Source of the DNA: Paraburkholderia caffeinitolerans
GTDB lineage: Bacteria > Pseudomonadota > Gammaproteobacteria > Burkholderiales > Burkholderiaceae
Assembly (NCBI RefSeq): GCF_902859945.1
Contig: NZ_CADIKL010000013.1
Coordinates: 1 to 64,000, forward strand
Reading direction: 5' to 3'
Length of the DNA: 64,000 bases
This document shows, one piece after another, positions 1 to 17,195 of this stretch. The notes beneath the pieces are model-generated. The model was not told the origin of the DNA, did no database searches, and saw only the letters and a list, made by a program, of their open reading frames with translations. Made by a program: the position numbers and the translations under genes. Within the stretch, counting starts at the first letter, position 1; each line of letters begins with the position of its first letter.

Positions 1-110
1 GACCATAGCGAGCTGGTCCCACCCCTTCCCATCCCGAACAGGACCGTGAAACAGCTCCACGCCGATGATAGTGCGGATTGCCCGTGTGAAAGTAGGTAAT
101 CGTCAGGCTC
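1..110 (+). rRNA. rrf: 5S ribosomal RNA, 5' end cut by the window edge
   Basis: The sequence matches the beta-proteobacterial 5S consensus: the CCCATCCCGAAC loop lies near position 27-38, and the 3' strand GTAATCGTCAGGCTC ends near 110. Only the first few bases of the 5' strand are missing. It marks the end of an rRNA operon whose 16S and 23S genes lie upstream of the window. Confidence 0.93.
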
Positions 111-120
111 CTTTACAAGC

Positions 121-157
121 AAACCCCGGCCCTAAAAAGCCGGGGTTTTTGCTTTTC
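121..157 (+). terminator. Intrinsic terminator of the rRNA operon
   Basis: Perfect stem AACCCCGGC/GCCGGGGTT with an 8-base loop, followed by a T-rich tract. It lies 11 bases after the 5S end and separates the rRNA operon from the tRNA-tuf promoter. Confidence 0.9.
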
Positions 158-207
158 CGCTCTCCCTATAAGTGAGAGCGTTGTGGGTTCGACGCCGGAT
201 AAAGTGC

Positions 208-236
208 TTGACACGGTTCGGATGTTAACCTACAAT
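208..236 (+). promoter_or_regulatory. Sigma-70 promoter of the tRNA-tuf operon
   Basis: Consensus -35 TTGACA at 208-213 and near-consensus -10 TACAAT at 231-236 with a 17-base spacer. Transcription would start just before tRNA-Tyr at 251. This is the strongest promoter match seen in the window, as expected for stable RNA and EF-Tu. Confidence 0.88.
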
Positions 237-250
237 CATCAGTTCTCTAC

Positions 251-336
251 GGAGGGGTGCCCGAGTGGCTAAAGGGGGCAGACTGTAAATCTGTTGGCTT
301 ACGCCTACGTTGGTTCGAATCCAACCTCCTCCACCA
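251..336 (+). tRNA. tRNA-Tyr (GUA)
   Basis: Class II tRNA with a long variable arm. The seven-base acceptor pairs (one G-U wobble), the anticodon GTA is at 285-287, the T-loop GGTTCGAATCC is intact and CCA is encoded. First gene of a Tyr-Gly-Thr-tuf transcription unit. Confidence 0.96.
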
Positions 337-390
337 GAATTCAGCTGTAATCAGGTTTGTGTCGGGAATCGACGGTAGTCAGCAAACTTA

Positions 391-464
391 GCGGGTGTAG
401 CTCAATGGTAGAGCAGAAGCCTTCCAAGCTTACGACGAGGGTTCGATTCCCTTCACCCGCTCCA
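391..464 (+). tRNA. tRNA-Gly (UCC)
   Basis: Acceptor GCGGGTG pairs with CACCCGC, anticodon TCC at 423-425, T-loop GGTTCGATTCC present and CCA encoded. Co-transcribed with tRNA-Tyr and tRNA-Thr ahead of tuf. Confidence 0.96.
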
Positions 465-496
465 GCGAAGCAATAAAGCGGTTCAGAGCAGTTTTT

Positions 497-571
<75 letters not shown>

Positions 572-681
572 GCCGGTATCTAGCAGGCCTCCAGAGGCCT
601 CGCATTGAGCAGGCAGCAGCAACTAGTGATTGTTTGCGCGCCCCGCGCAACGTACGGAAAAAATCCTCTTAGGAGTCGAAA

Positions 682-1872
682 ATGGCCAAGGGTAAGTTTG
701 AGCGGACCAAGCCGCACGTGAACGTGGGCACGATCGGTCACGTTGACCACGGCAAGACCACGCTGACGGCAGCAATCACGACGGTTCTGACCAAGAAGTT
801 CGGCGGCGAAGCCAAGGCATACGACCAGATCGATGCAGCGCCGGAAGAAAAGGCACGTGGTATTACCATCAACACCGCGCACGTCGAGTACGAAACGGCT
901 AACCGCCACTACGCACACGTCGACTGCCCGGGCCACGCTGACTATGTGAAGAACATGATCACGGGCGCGGCACAGATGGACGGCGCAATCCTGGTGTGCT
1001 CGGCCGCTGACGGCCCGATGCCGCAAACGCGTGAGCACATCCTGCTCGCCCGTCAGGTTGGCGTTCCGTACATCATCGTGTTCCTGAACAAGTGCGACAT
1101 GGTCGACGACGCCGAGCTGCTCGAGCTAGTCGAAATGGAAGTGCGCGAACTTCTGTCGAAGTACGACTTCCCGGGCGACGACACCCCGATCATCAAGGGT
1201 TCGGCCAAGCTGGCGCTGGAAGGCGACACGGGCGAGCTGGGTGAAGTGGCGATCATGAACCTGGCCGACGCACTGGACACGTACATCCCGACGCCGGAGC
1301 GCGCAGTTGACGGCGCGTTCCTGATGCCGGTGGAAGACGTGTTCTCGATCTCGGGTCGTGGCACGGTGGTGACGGGTCGCGTCGAGCGCGGCATCGTCAA
1401 GGTCGGCGAGGAAATCGAAATCGTCGGTATCAAGCCGACGGTGAAGACGACCTGCACGGGCGTGGAAATGTTCCGCAAGCTGCTCGACCAGGGGCAGGCA
1501 GGCGACAACGTCGGTATCCTGCTGCGCGGCACGAAGCGTGAAGACGTGGAGCGCGGCCAGGTTCTGGCGAAGCCGGGTTCGATCACGCCGCACACGCACT
1601 TCACGGCTGAGGTGTACGTGCTGAGCAAGGACGAAGGCGGCCGTCACACGCCGTTCTTCAACAACTACCGTCCGCAGTTCTACTTCCGTACGACGGACGT
1701 GACGGGCTCGATCGAGCTGCCGAAGGATAAGGAAATGGTCATGCCGGGCGACAACGTGTCGATCACGGTGAAGCTGATCGCTCCGATCGCGATGGAAGAA
1801 GGTCTGCGCTTCGCAATCCGCGAAGGTGGCCGTACCGTCGGCGCCGGCGTGGTCGCGAAGATCATCGAGTAA
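682..1872 (+). CDS. tuf: Elongation factor Tu, copy 1 (396 aa)
   Basis: GTPase that delivers aminoacyl-tRNA to the ribosomal A site. The G domain shows GHVDHGKT at residues 19-26, DCPGH near 81-85 and NKCD near 136-139, followed by the two beta-barrel domains; the length is standard. An AGGAG site lies just upstream of the ATG. It is the last gene of the Tyr-Gly-Thr tRNA unit. By eye, the nucleotide sequence from codon 8 through the stop is the same as tuf copy 2 at 37364-38554. Only five synonymous changes in codons 2-7 separate the two, and the flanks are unrelated, which indicates gene conversion. Confidence 0.99.
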   Translation: MAKGKFERTKPHVNVGTIGHVDHGKTTLTAAITTVLTKKFGGEAKAYDQIDAAPEEKARGITINTAHVEYETANRHYAHVDCPGHADYVKNMITGAAQMDGAILVCSAADGPMPQTREHILLARQVGVPYIIVFLNKCDMVDDAELLELVEMEVRELLSKYDFPGDDTPIIKGSAKLALEGDTGELGEVAIMNLADALDTYIPTPERAVDGAFLMPVEDVFSISGRGTVVTGRVERGIVKVGEEIEIVGIKPTVKTTCTGVEMFRKLLDQGQAGDNVGILLRGTKREDVERGQVLAKPGSITPHTHFTAEVYVLSKDEGGRHTPFFNNYRPQFYFRTTDVTGSIELPKDKEMVMPGDNVSITVKLIAPIAMEEGLRFAIREGGRTVGAGVVAKIIE

Positions 1873-1908
1873 GTTTTTGCCAGTCTCGTTGATCGGCTAA
1901 GTGGTTTC

Positions 1909-1932
1909 GGGGTTGGCGATGCCGCCAACCCC
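1909..1932 (+). other. Perfect 10-bp hairpin between tuf and tRNA-Trp
   Basis: GGGGTTGGCG/CGCCAACCCC with an ATGC tetraloop, followed by AAAATGG rather than a T tract. It is therefore unlikely to be an efficient intrinsic terminator. It may be an RNA processing or stability element at the tuf 3' end, eleven bases before tRNA-Trp. Confidence 0.6.
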
Positions 1933-1942
1933 AAAATGGTTT

Positions 1943-2018
1943 AGGGGTATAGCTCAACTGGCAGAGCGTCGGTCTCCAAAACCGAAGGTTGGGGGTTCGA
2001 TTCCCTCTGCCCCTGCCA
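1943..2018 (+). tRNA. tRNA-Trp (CCA)
   Basis: Acceptor AGGGGTA pairs with TGCCCCT, anticodon CCA at 1976-1978, T-loop GGTTCGATTCC present and CCA encoded. It precedes secE by 38 bases, the usual order in proteobacteria. Confidence 0.96.
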
Positions 2019-2056
2019 ACTTCTCGCACCTCTGGTGCGTTGTTCTTTAAGGTGTT

Positions 2057-2437
2057 ATGGCGAATCCTTCCGTCGAAACTGTTAATACTTCCAGCGACAA
2101 GCTGATGCTTGCAGCGGGCGTATTGTTGGTTGTGGCCGGGTTCGTAGGGTTCTACTGGCTCGCTAGCCAGGAATGGTATGTCCGCGGTGCAGCGCTCGCA
2201 GTGGGCGTGATCGCGGGGGTGGTAGTCGGTCTTCTCTCGGCGCCCGGCAAGAGCTTCATCGCGTTTGCCAAAGACTCGTACAAGGAAGTTCGCAAGGTCG
2301 TCTGGCCGACTCGCAAAGAGGCCACGCAAACGACTTTGGTGGTCTTCGGTTTTGTGCTGGTAATGGCCATCTTCCTCTGGGTTTGTGATAAATCCATTGA
2401 GTGGGTGATTTTCTCGGCGATTCTGGGTTGGAAATGA
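2057..2437 (+). CDS. secE: Preprotein translocase subunit SecE (126 aa)
   Basis: Small integral membrane subunit that clamps SecY in the SecYEG channel. Three hydrophobic segments are visible (about residues 15-35, 42-62 and 95-120). Before the last lies the conserved amphipathic stretch with [13 protein letters not shown], the SecE signature. The three-helix length is as in E. coli. It is followed by nusG with one base between stop and start, so the two are translationally linked. Confidence 0.96.
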   Translation: MANPSVETVNTSSDKLMLAAGVLLVVAGFVGFYWLASQEWYVRGAALAVGVIAGVVVGLLSAPGKSFIAFAKDSYKEVRKVVWPTRKEATQTTLVVFGFVLVMAIFLWVCDKSIEWVIFSAILGWK

Positions 2438-2438
2438 T

Positions 2439-2996
2439 ATGAGCGATACACCGGCATCCCCGAGCGGAAAACGTTGGTATGTGGTGCACGCCTACTCCGG
2501 TATGGAGAAGAGCGTGCAACGTGCGCTTCAGGAGCGCATCGATCGTGCCGGCATGCAAGACAAATTTGGCCAGATCCTCGTTCCGACTGAAGAGGTGGTC
2601 GAGGTGAAGGGTGGTCACAAATCAGTGACCGAACGTCGTTTCTTCCCGGGCTACGTCCTGGTTGAAATGGAAATGACGGACGAAACGTGGCACCTCGTGA
2701 AGAACACGGCAAAGGTGACGGGTTTTGTCGGCGGGGCGCGTAATCGCCCGAGCCCGATTTCGCCGCGCGAGGTCGAAAAGATCATGTCGCAGATGCAGGA
2801 AGGCGTTGAGAAGCCGCGCCCCAAGACCCTGTTCGAAGTCGGCGAGATGGTCCGCGTGAAGGAAGGCCCTTTCACGGACTTCAACGGCAGCGTCGAAGAA
2901 GTCAACTACGAAAAATCGCGCGTCCGGGTCTCCGTCACCATATTTGGCCGCGCCACACCAGTCGAACTCGAATTCGGCCAGGTCGAAAAGCTGTAA
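2439..2996 (+). CDS. nusG: Transcription termination/antitermination protein NusG (185 aa)
   Basis: Binds RNA polymerase and links it to Rho or to ribosomal protein S10. The N-terminal NGN domain starts with [14 protein letters not shown] and contains the [10 protein letters not shown] segment. The C-terminal KOW domain (from about residue 130) contains [12 protein letters not shown]. Length is standard. The gene ends at a terminator, which closes the secE-nusG unit before rplK. Confidence 0.98.
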   Translation: MSDTPASPSGKRWYVVHAYSGMEKSVQRALQERIDRAGMQDKFGQILVPTEEVVEVKGGHKSVTERRFFPGYVLVEMEMTDETWHLVKNTAKVTGFVGGARNRPSPISPREVEKIMSQMQEGVEKPRPKTLFEVGEMVRVKEGPFTDFNGSVEEVNYEKSRVRVSVTIFGRATPVELEFGQVEKL

Positions 2997-3006
2997 AACG
3001 AACACG

Positions 3007-3037
3007 ACGGATCGCATCTCTGGTGCGGTCCGTTTTT
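3007..3037 (+). terminator. Intrinsic terminator after nusG
   Basis: Ten-base stem ACGGATCGCA/TGCGGTCCGT with one G-T pair, followed by TTTTT at 3033-3037. It begins 10 bases after the nusG stop. Confidence 0.85.
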
Positions 3038-3184
3038 CCGCGCTTACGGTTCGCGTTATGGCCGTAGAGGAGCACCAGTAGTCCAATCTGCGAATGTGTG
3101 CGGTAGTTGGCACAGCGAAGATTGCGATGAAAGCGCGCTATCACTCACCTGAACGCTCACGCGTTCCAATGAGGTTTTTTCAAC

Positions 3185-3616
3185 ATGGCAAAGAAAATCA
3201 TTGGCTTTATCAAGCTGCAGATTCCTGCAGGTAAAGCCAACCCGTCGCCGCCGGTCGGTCCGGCACTGGGCCAGCGCGGCCTGAACATCATGGAGTTCTG
3301 CAAGGCGTTCAACGCGCAGACTCAAGCGCTGGAACCGGGTCTGCCGATTCCGGTCGTCATCACGGCATTCGCGGACAAGAGCTTCACGTTCGTCCTGAAG
3401 ACGCCGCCGGCTACGGTCCTGATCAAGAAGGCAGCGAAGGTCGACAAGGGTTCGGCCAAGCCGCACACCGACAAGGTCGCTACGATCACGCGCGCGCAAG
3501 CCGAAGAAATCGCCAAGACCAAGATGCCGGACCTCACGGCAGCCGATATGGATGCAGCGGTCCGCACGATCGCTGGTAGCGCCCGCTCGATGGGCATCGT
3601 CGTGGAGGGCGTGTAA
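3185..3616 (+). CDS. rplK: 50S ribosomal protein L11 (143 aa)
   Basis: Binds 23S rRNA at the GTPase-associated centre. The N-terminal [21 protein letters not shown] segment (split here: [10 protein letters not shown], then [11 protein letters not shown]) and the C-terminal RNA-binding domain match the family at full length. It starts the rplKAJL-rpoBC operon; a GAGG site lies upstream. The stop codon directly abuts the rplA start. Confidence 0.98.
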   Translation: MAKKIIGFIKLQIPAGKANPSPPVGPALGQRGLNIMEFCKAFNAQTQALEPGLPIPVVITAFADKSFTFVLKTPPATVLIKKAAKVDKGSAKPHTDKVATITRAQAEEIAKTKMPDLTAADMDAAVRTIAGSARSMGIVVEGV

Positions 3617-4312
3617 ATGGCTAAGGTTTCGAAGCGTCAAAAGGCCCTCGCAGCCAAGATCGACCGCCAGAAGCAGTACCCGATCGGCGACGCACTGTCG
3701 CTCGTGAAGGAATGCGCCACGGCGAAGTTCGACGAGTCGATCGATGTCGCAGTCCAGCTCGGCATCGATGCGAAGAAGTCGGACCAGGTCGTTCGCGGGT
3801 CGGTCGTCCTGCCCGCAGGTACGGGTAAGTCGGTTCGCGTTGCTGTGTTCGCACAAGGCGAGAAGGCTGAACAAGCCAAGGCGGCTGGTGCAGAGATCGT
3901 CGGCATGGAAGACCTCGCCGAGCAGATCAAGGGCGGCAACCTGAATTTCGACATCGTGATCGCTTCGCCGGACACGATGCGCGTCGTCGGTACGCTCGGT
4001 CAGATCCTCGGCCCGCGTGGCCTGATGCCGAACCCGAAGGTCGGCACTGTGACGCCGGACGTCGCTACCGCGGTCAAGAACGCGAAGGCGGGTCAGGTGC
4101 AATTCCGTGTCGACAAGGCCGGTATCATTCACGCGACCATCGGCCGTGCATCGTTCGAGCCGACCGCGCTGCGCAGCAACCTGGACGCACTCCTCGAAGC
4201 GCTGACCAAGGCGAAGCCGGCAACGAGCAAGGGCGTGTACCTGCGCAAGATCGCTGTTTCGAGCACGATGGGCGTCGGCGTTCGCGTCGACCAGTCGTCG
4301 CTGGCAGCTTAA
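3617..4312 (+). CDS. rplA: 50S ribosomal protein L1 (231 aa)
   Basis: Forms the L1 stalk at the ribosomal E site. Full length, with the signature [17 protein letters not shown] in the second domain. It starts immediately after the rplK stop. In E. coli L1 represses translation of its own operon by binding the L11 leader; the same control is plausible here but no mimic site was modelled. Confidence 0.98.
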   Translation: MAKVSKRQKALAAKIDRQKQYPIGDALSLVKECATAKFDESIDVAVQLGIDAKKSDQVVRGSVVLPAGTGKSVRVAVFAQGEKAEQAKAAGAEIVGMEDLAEQIKGGNLNFDIVIASPDTMRVVGTLGQILGPRGLMPNPKVGTVTPDVATAVKNAKAGQVQFRVDKAGIIHATIGRASFEPTALRSNLDALLEALTKAKPATSKGVYLRKIAVSSTMGVGVRVDQSSLAA

Positions 4313-4630
4313 TTGCCGCAACAAGTTTTGCCGCGTTGACGCTCGATAGGGCGGCAGCGCGGATTTAAAGGGCTTTGGGCGGTTGTGAGATGGCATTTTG
4401 CGTCGCACGACCGGTTGTCAAAGACCGTTGGTGGAGGCGCAGTAGTTGGGTGCTTCCTTAATGCAAGCCAACGCAGATGGCGAACCCGAAAAAGTTTTGA
4501 AGTGTTGATGTGAGCAGGGCAGGCGGCAACGCCTGACAATGCAAGCTGATTTACTCCGGACTGGTCGGTCGCCGTTGTTGAATGCGGCACTTGGCGCAAT
4601 CGCGTTGGGTGTCGAATCTGGAGGTTAACC
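4313..4630 (+). promoter_or_regulatory. rplJ leader (318 bases, no gene)
   Basis: No convincing ORF lies in this stretch between rplA and rplJ. In other proteobacteria the long rplJ leader carries the L10(L12)4 autoregulatory site. Several short GC-rich inverted segments are visible (for example GGCGGCAACGCC near 4531), and GGAGG precedes the GTG start of rplJ. The regulatory role is inferred from family knowledge. Confidence 0.5.
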
Positions 4631-5128
4631 GTGCCACTGAACAAAGAAGGTAAGCAGGCCGTCGTGGCTGAAGTCTCCGCGCAAGTCGCGAAGGCTCAGA
4701 CCATGGTGCTGGCCGAGTATCGTGGAATCGCGGTTGGCGATCTGACCAAGCTGCGCGCGAAAGCGCGTGAGCAGCAGGTGTACCTGCGCGTGTTGAAGAA
4801 CACGCTGGCGCGTCGCGCTGTCGAAGGTACCCCGTTTGCTCCGCTGGCAGAGCAGATGACTGGCCCCCTGATCTACGGCATCTCGGAAGATGCAATTGCT
4901 GCTGCGAAGGTCGTCAATGACTTCGCCAAGGGCAATGACAAGTTGGTCATCAAGGCTGGTTCCTACGAAGGCAAGGTGATGGACGTGGCAGGCGTGCAAG
5001 CGCTGGCCAACATCCCGAGCCGCGAAGAACTGCTCTCGAAGCTGCTGTTCGTTATGCAAGCTCCTGTTTCCGGCTTCGCGCGTGCTCTCGCCGCGCTGGC
5101 AGAGAAGAAGCAAGCAGAAGCTGCCTGA
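4631..5128 (+). CDS. rplJ: 50S ribosomal protein L10 (165 aa)
   Basis: Base of the L7/L12 stalk. The protein begins [16 protein letters not shown] and contains the conserved KNTLARRA helix. The start codon is GTG, chosen because GGAGG lies 6 bases upstream and the N-terminus fits the family. Length is normal for beta-proteobacteria. rplL follows after 75 bases. Confidence 0.97.
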   Translation: MPLNKEGKQAVVAEVSAQVAKAQTMVLAEYRGIAVGDLTKLRAKAREQQVYLRVLKNTLARRAVEGTPFAPLAEQMTGPLIYGISEDAIAAAKVVNDFAKGNDKLVIKAGSYEGKVMDVAGVQALANIPSREELLSKLLFVMQAPVSGFARALAALAEKKQAEAA

Positions 5129-5203
5129 TTTCAGGCAGTCGAACAAGCAAGAGCGAGCGAAGATCGCTAGCTGTTTCCGAATTCAAATCTGGAGTAATTT
5201 CAA

Positions 5204-5575
5204 ATGGCAATCGCAAAAGAAGACATCCTCGAAGCCGTCGGCTCGATGTCGGTTCTCGAACTGAACGAACTGGTCAAGGCTTTCGAAGAGAAGTTTGGCG
5301 TGTCGGCAGCTGCTGTGGCAGTCGCTGGCCCGGCAGGCGCAGCAGCTGCTGCTGTTGAAGAGCAGACCGAATTCACGGTCAACCTGCTCGAAGCAGGCGC
5401 GAACAAGGTTTCGGTCATTAAGGCCGTTCGTGAACTGACGGGTCTCGGCCTGAAGGAAGCGAAGGACCTGGTCGACGGCGCACCGAAGCCCGTGAAGGAA
5501 GCGGTGCCCAAGGCTGCTGCTGAAGAAGCGAAGAAGAAGCTGGAAGAAGCCGGCGCGAAGGCTGAAATCAAGTAA
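5204..5575 (+). CDS. rplL: 50S ribosomal protein L7/L12 (123 aa)
   Basis: Acidic stalk protein that recruits translation GTPases. The N-terminal dimerisation helix comes first, then an Ala-rich hinge around residues 37-52. The C-terminal domain has [21 protein letters not shown] (residues 67-87) and a Lys-rich end. A GGAG site lies upstream. A terminator-like hairpin follows 20 bases after the stop. Confidence 0.98.
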   Translation: MAIAKEDILEAVGSMSVLELNELVKAFEEKFGVSAAAVAVAGPAGAAAAAVEEQTEFTVNLLEAGANKVSVIKAVRELTGLGLKEAKDLVDGAPKPVKEAVPKAAAEEAKKKLEEAGAKAEIK

Positions 5576-5595
5576 GTTTCAGTGCGCTGTGCGAA

Positions 5596-5627
5596 GGCTG
5601 GCGGTTTATACACCGCCGGCCTTTTTG
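5596..5627 (+). terminator. Terminator-like attenuator between rplL and rpoB
   Basis: Nine-base stem GGCTGGCGG/CCGCCGGCC with an 8-base loop, followed directly by TTTTT. No other promoter for rpoB is evident, so it is probably a partial terminator that sets the ratio of ribosomal protein to polymerase transcripts, as known between rplL and rpoB in E. coli. Confidence 0.8.
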
Positions 5628-5938
5628 TGCTTTGTGGGGACTGCGTTTTTGTGCTCGATTTTTGAGAACTGGAGGCAGGATGCGGAACCTAGAAGCTAAA
5701 GAAAAACGTCGTTCGCCAGGTGAAAACCTCGAGGCACACGACGCTTCTCTTTGTCTTCTGAAGCGACTGCAGAAGGCAAGTTTGGTCGGGCAGCGGGCAA
5801 GTTATGACAAGCCGGTATCCGCTGCCGTCAGCCAGCGGTTGGTAGAGGCCAACCACCAAGCTTCCAGGGCTCGCGCAGCCATCGGGTCTCAGTCGGTGAA
5901 CACTCGGGTCGTCCTACCCGCCGTGATTCGGAGATCGT
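5628..5938 (+). other. rplL-rpoB spacer (311 bases, no supported gene)
   Basis: An open frame runs through the 3' part into rpoB, but it lacks a ribosome binding site and resembles no family. The spacer is probably an untranslated rpoB leader. The rpoB ATG at 5939 is preceded only by a weak GGAG near 5931. Confidence 0.5.
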
Positions 5939-10045
<4,107 letters not shown>

Positions 10046-10066
10046 TCGGACTACGGAGAGAAGGCA

Positions 10067-14326
<4,260 letters not shown>

Positions 14327-14371
14327 GTTTCTGGCGAACATGTTTCGCCATTGGCTGAAAATGTCGGATGC

Positions 14372-14404
14372 AATCCGCCCGGGTCAACCGGGCGGATTTT
14401 TTTT
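14372..14404 (+). terminator. Intrinsic terminator after rpoC
   Basis: Eleven-base perfect stem AATCCGCCCGG/CCGGGCGGATT with a GTCAA loop, followed by eight T residues. Confidence 0.95.
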
Positions 14405-14577
14405 GCCCGCAAGAACCGGGGCGCGATGCTTTGTCATGCCGCTCACGAACTGCCCTTCGAACACGCGGGTTCCCGGCACGGACGGGCCACGCATGCTAAT
14501 GTGGCGCCTCGCGCGGCCCGCGCGTCTGTGGGACGGGCTTTGTCGTGTAACTTTCACCCATTCCGGAGGCGTGAATC

Positions 14578-14853
14578 ATGTGGGTTGTTGGCGTTGGTCT
14601 GATATTGAATCTGGTGGCGTCGGTCGGCATCTTCTCGTATTTGCTGCACCAGGTCGGGATCCAGCCTGCGGCGATGTTCTTTGCGGTCTTTCTGGTCGTC
14701 TGGGCATTCATCATCATTGGATTCATCATGCAGGTCGCAGGAAAGGTGCGTACCGGCGCGCTGCTGATTTGTATCGGCTCGCTGGTCTTCGTGCCAGTCG
14801 GACTTGTCGCGATTATTGGCAGCATTCGGGTGGCGCGCAGGCGCGCTATCTGA
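14578..14853 (+). CDS. Small hypothetical membrane protein (91 aa)
   Basis: I do not recognise a named family. The protein is almost entirely hydrophobic, with three predicted membrane helices at about residues 3-22, 32-54 and 58-83, and ends in a basic tail (RVARRRAI) that should face the cytoplasm. A good GGAGG site lies 7 bases before the ATG. It has its own terminator, so it is a single-gene unit between rpoC and the accessory island. Function unknown. Confidence 0.75.
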   Translation: MWVVGVGLILNLVASVGIFSYLLHQVGIQPAAMFFAVFLVVWAFIIIGFIMQVAGKVRTGALLICIGSLVFVPVGLVAIIGSIRVARRRAI

Positions 14854-14867
14854 GGTAATAACGCACT

Positions 14868-14901
14868 CTCGATGCCACGTTCGCGGCATCGAGTATTTTT
14901 T
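14868..14901 (+). terminator. Intrinsic terminator after the small membrane protein
   Basis: Nine-base perfect stem CTCGATGCC/GGCATCGAG with loop ACGTTCGC, followed by TATTTTTT. Confidence 0.92.
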
Positions 14902-15429
14902 CGGATCTGGTGCACAATGAATATATCGATATCCTAAGTGAATGAATGTTTACTACAGTGGTTTCTGTTAAATCTGACGTATCTTGTTTTGAAAAATATT
15001 AATTAAATTTAGTGCGGCATCTTTTAATCCTCATTTTACAGATGAAATCCCGGTTGACCACCGGAATCATCCTCTCCAGCTCTGAATGACGTGCTCAAAT
15101 GCGCGTCGAATTCTGTCTTGCGTCCGCCCTATCTAAGGCGTATTCCCAAGTGGGAAGTGGCTCTTTAAGGGCAATATTCTGTTGAGGAAAATCAAGCTGC
15201 AAGTCAAATCGCAGGAAATTTACAATTCTCTATTCTCTTACGGTCATCTAACGACTAAAGTTGCGCAACGCTGTAGTTCACGCCAGATGAAAAGCGCATG
15301 CTTCCAGATGGCCGATTTTTGAGCATTGAAGCGGAGAGCGTTTTGCGATAACAACGCTACAACGACCAAACAATGCTGGCGGCACTACAGCTTCAAATCA
15401 AATAAAGCGTACGGGGTATATCGTTAGAT
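14902..15429 (+). promoter_or_regulatory. AT-rich upstream region of the acyl-lipid island (528 bases, no gene)
   Basis: This stretch is visibly richer in A and T than the genes around it, especially 14910-15040 with runs such as AATATTAATTAAATTTAG. It contains a 10-base palindrome ATATCGATAT at 14923-14932, a small stem-loop CCGGT/ACCGG at 15050-15064 and an operator-like TTCCCA-AG-TGGGAA at 15143-15156. No clear consensus promoter is seen. It is the likely control region of the operon starting with acpS. The AT richness suggests xenogeneic silencer binding, which is inference. Confidence 0.55.
15143..15156 (+). promoter_or_regulatory. Operator-like palindrome TTCCCA-AG-TGGGAA
   Basis: Two perfect 6-base inverted arms separated by two bases, 274 bases before acpS in the AT-rich control region. 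The size and symmetry suit a dimeric helix-turn-helix regulator. No regulator gene is present in the island itself, so a distant regulator would have to act. The binding role is inferred. Confidence 0.35.
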
Positions 15430-15795
15430 ATGCGAATTGGTATAGACATCGTTGAAACGGGACGGATCGCGCAAGCGATCGAGCGCAGCGGCGAAGCATT
15501 CGTCGGGCGTTTGATTTCCGCTCAGGAAATGCTCGCCCACGCCGAGCCCGCTAATGTCGAGCGCCTCGCCGGCATTTGGGCTGCCAAAGAAGCCGCGGTA
15601 AAAGCACTCGGAACGGGCTTTCGCAACGGCATCACCTTTCACGACATCAAAATCCTTCACGATCCGCTTGGTAAGCCCTATTTCGAATTTTCGGGCGAGT
15701 TTGACAGGGTAATGCGGCTCGAAAATCTGATGACATCGATTTTGACAATCTCGCATTGCAAATCACATGCAGTTGCGGCGGCTGTGCTCGATTAA
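15430..15795 (+). CDS. acpS: Holo-ACP synthase, AcpS-type phosphopantetheinyl transferase (121 aa)
   Basis: Transfers 4'-phosphopantetheine from CoA to the Ser of an acyl carrier protein. The N-terminal GIDIVETGRI carries the magnesium-binding Asp, and WAAKEAAVKALGTGF matches the second metal and catalytic motif; length is that of the AcpS group. It is the first gene of the island operon, 21 bases before the ketoreductase. The local ACP at 17196 is its likely substrate. The housekeeping acpS of Burkholderiaceae normally sits elsewhere (near pdxJ), so this is probably a dedicated second copy, though that cannot be checked within this window. Confidence 0.9.
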   Translation: MRIGIDIVETGRIAQAIERSGEAFVGRLISAQEMLAHAEPANVERLAGIWAAKEAAVKALGTGFRNGITFHDIKILHDPLGKPYFEFSGEFDRVMRLENLMTSILTISHCKSHAVAAAVLD

Positions 15796-15816
15796 TAAAC
15801 CTGCAACAAAAAAATT

Positions 15817-16572
15817 ATGGCCATCTATTCAGAACTTGAAGGTAAGACCGTGGTTGTGACGGGCGCCAGTGGCGATCTCGGTTTGGCGATTTGTCGCAAA
15901 TACCTCGCGCTAGGCAGCAATGTGATCGCGCTATACAACAACACGAAGGCCAGTCTCGACGAGCTCGCGGCCGAACCCGAAAGCGCCGGGCGTTTGACCA
16001 TCGCGAAATGCGATGTCGCAAACCGCGACGACGTCGAGCGTTTGCGCGGCGAACTGGAGCAGCGTTTCGAGGCCATTGACGTTCTCGTCAATAACGCCGG
16101 CATAAACAAAGACAACCTGGTTTCCACCATGACGTTCGAAGAGTTCGACGAGGTGGTGCGCGTCAATCTCCATGGGACGTTCAACATGACCCAGGGGATG
16201 TTGAGGCTGATGAGGCACGCGAAGCAAGCCAGCATCGTGAACGTCACTTCCGTAGCGGGCGTGACGGCGAGTTTCGGTCAGTCCAACTACAGCGCCGCTA
16301 AAGCGGGCATTTCCGGCTTCACGCGCTCGATTGCGAAAGAGCTCGCATCGAAAGGAATCCGGGTCAACGCCATTGCTCCGGGCATGATCGAGTCCCGAAT
16401 GGTCAAGAAGGTGCCGCGCCATATCGTCCGGACCATCTTCGACGCTATTCCGCTGAACCGCTTTGGGCGTCCGGAAGAGATTGCCGAGGTGGTCGCGTTT
16501 CTTAGTTCTAACGCCGCAAGCTACATCGTCGGGCAGACGCTGGTGGCCGACGGTGGCCTTGTAATGCGCTAA
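15817..16572 (+). CDS. 3-oxoacyl-ACP reductase-like short-chain dehydrogenase (251 aa)
   Basis: FabG-type ketoreductase of the short-chain dehydrogenase family. The nucleotide-binding motif is TGASGDLG (residues 15-22), NNAG is at 92-95, and the catalytic set Ser145, Tyr158 and Lys162 sits in VTSVAGVTASFGQSNYSAAK. The C-terminus ends with the usual VGQTLVADGG strand. It presumably reduces beta-keto groups on the island ACP. It lies 21 bases after acpS and 15 before the dehydratase. A housekeeping fabG is expected elsewhere, so I leave the symbol blank. Confidence 0.9.
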   Translation: MAIYSELEGKTVVVTGASGDLGLAICRKYLALGSNVIALYNNTKASLDELAAEPESAGRLTIAKCDVANRDDVERLRGELEQRFEAIDVLVNNAGINKDNLVSTMTFEEFDEVVRVNLHGTFNMTQGMLRLMRHAKQASIVNVTSVAGVTASFGQSNYSAAKAGISGFTRSIAKELASKGIRVNAIAPGMIESRMVKKVPRHIVRTIFDAIPLNRFGRPEEIAEVVAFLSSNAASYIVGQTLVADGGLVMR

Positions 16573-16587
16573 TTTGCGGAAATTTTC

Positions 16588-17184
16588 ATGTCTAAACTAG
16601 ATCGTAGTCTGATGCCCGCGCAGCAGTTGTTTGAGATCGGCGTGTGGCGATCGCCCATATTCATGGTGGACCGTATTGCCGATATCGTGATCGGCCCCAA
16701 GGCGAGCATTACTGCCGTCAAGCACGTCACCTTCAACGAGTCCTATATTGCCGGTCACTTTACCGACAATCCCGTCATGCCCGGCGTGATGATCGCGGAG
16801 ATTTTCGGCCAGGCCGGCGAGTACTGCGCCTTCTTCAACGACGTCTGCGCGGCGTACGAGAAGGAGACCGGACGTGCCGCCAAGCGATTCGAAGACGTTG
16901 CTGAAATAATTAGTACACCAGAAGGAAGGCGAATCATCAAGGAACAGAAATCCCAGGTGATCGGGTTTCTTGCCGCCCAGAACGTCAAGTTCAAGAGGGT
17001 TGTTTATCCGGGTGACACGATTTATGCCGAGTGCCGGCTGGCGTTCACCGATACCCAAGGGTTCAATCACTTCAACGTGGAGGCGCGCGTTGGGCGCCAC
17101 GTCGCTGTAGAGGGAACCATTATCAATTTCCGGACCTACCGGGACAAGCTCGGTAGCAATGTTGCTGCCGGAATCTCACGATAA
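16588..17184 (+). CDS. FabZ/FabA-like hotdog dehydratase (198 aa)
   Basis: Probably removes water from beta-hydroxyacyl-ACP. The hotdog signature is clear: MVDRI near 26-30, GHFTDNPVMPGVMIAE with catalytic His57 and acidic Glu71, and a following FGQAGE. It is about 45-50 residues longer than a housekeeping FabZ. The extra residues, roughly 80-120 (VCAAYEKETGRAAKRFEDVA and neighbours), sit just after the active-site helix, where they could shape the acyl pocket. The position between a ketoreductase and an ACP supports the role. Confidence 0.85.
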   Translation: MSKLDRSLMPAQQLFEIGVWRSPIFMVDRIADIVIGPKASITAVKHVTFNESYIAGHFTDNPVMPGVMIAEIFGQAGEYCAFFNDVCAAYEKETGRAAKRFEDVAEIISTPEGRRIIKEQKSQVIGFLAAQNVKFKRVVYPGDTIYAECRLAFTDTQGFNHFNVEARVGRHVAVEGTIINFRTYRDKLGSNVAAGISR

Positions 17185-17195
17185 AGAGCGAAAAA

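Noticed and set aside
580..1647. Long minus-strand open frames opposite tuf copy 1 (repeated opposite copy 2 at 37337-38329)
   Set aside because: They mirror the codon structure of tuf in a high-GC genome, show no ribosome binding site and are Arg/His-rich without family features.
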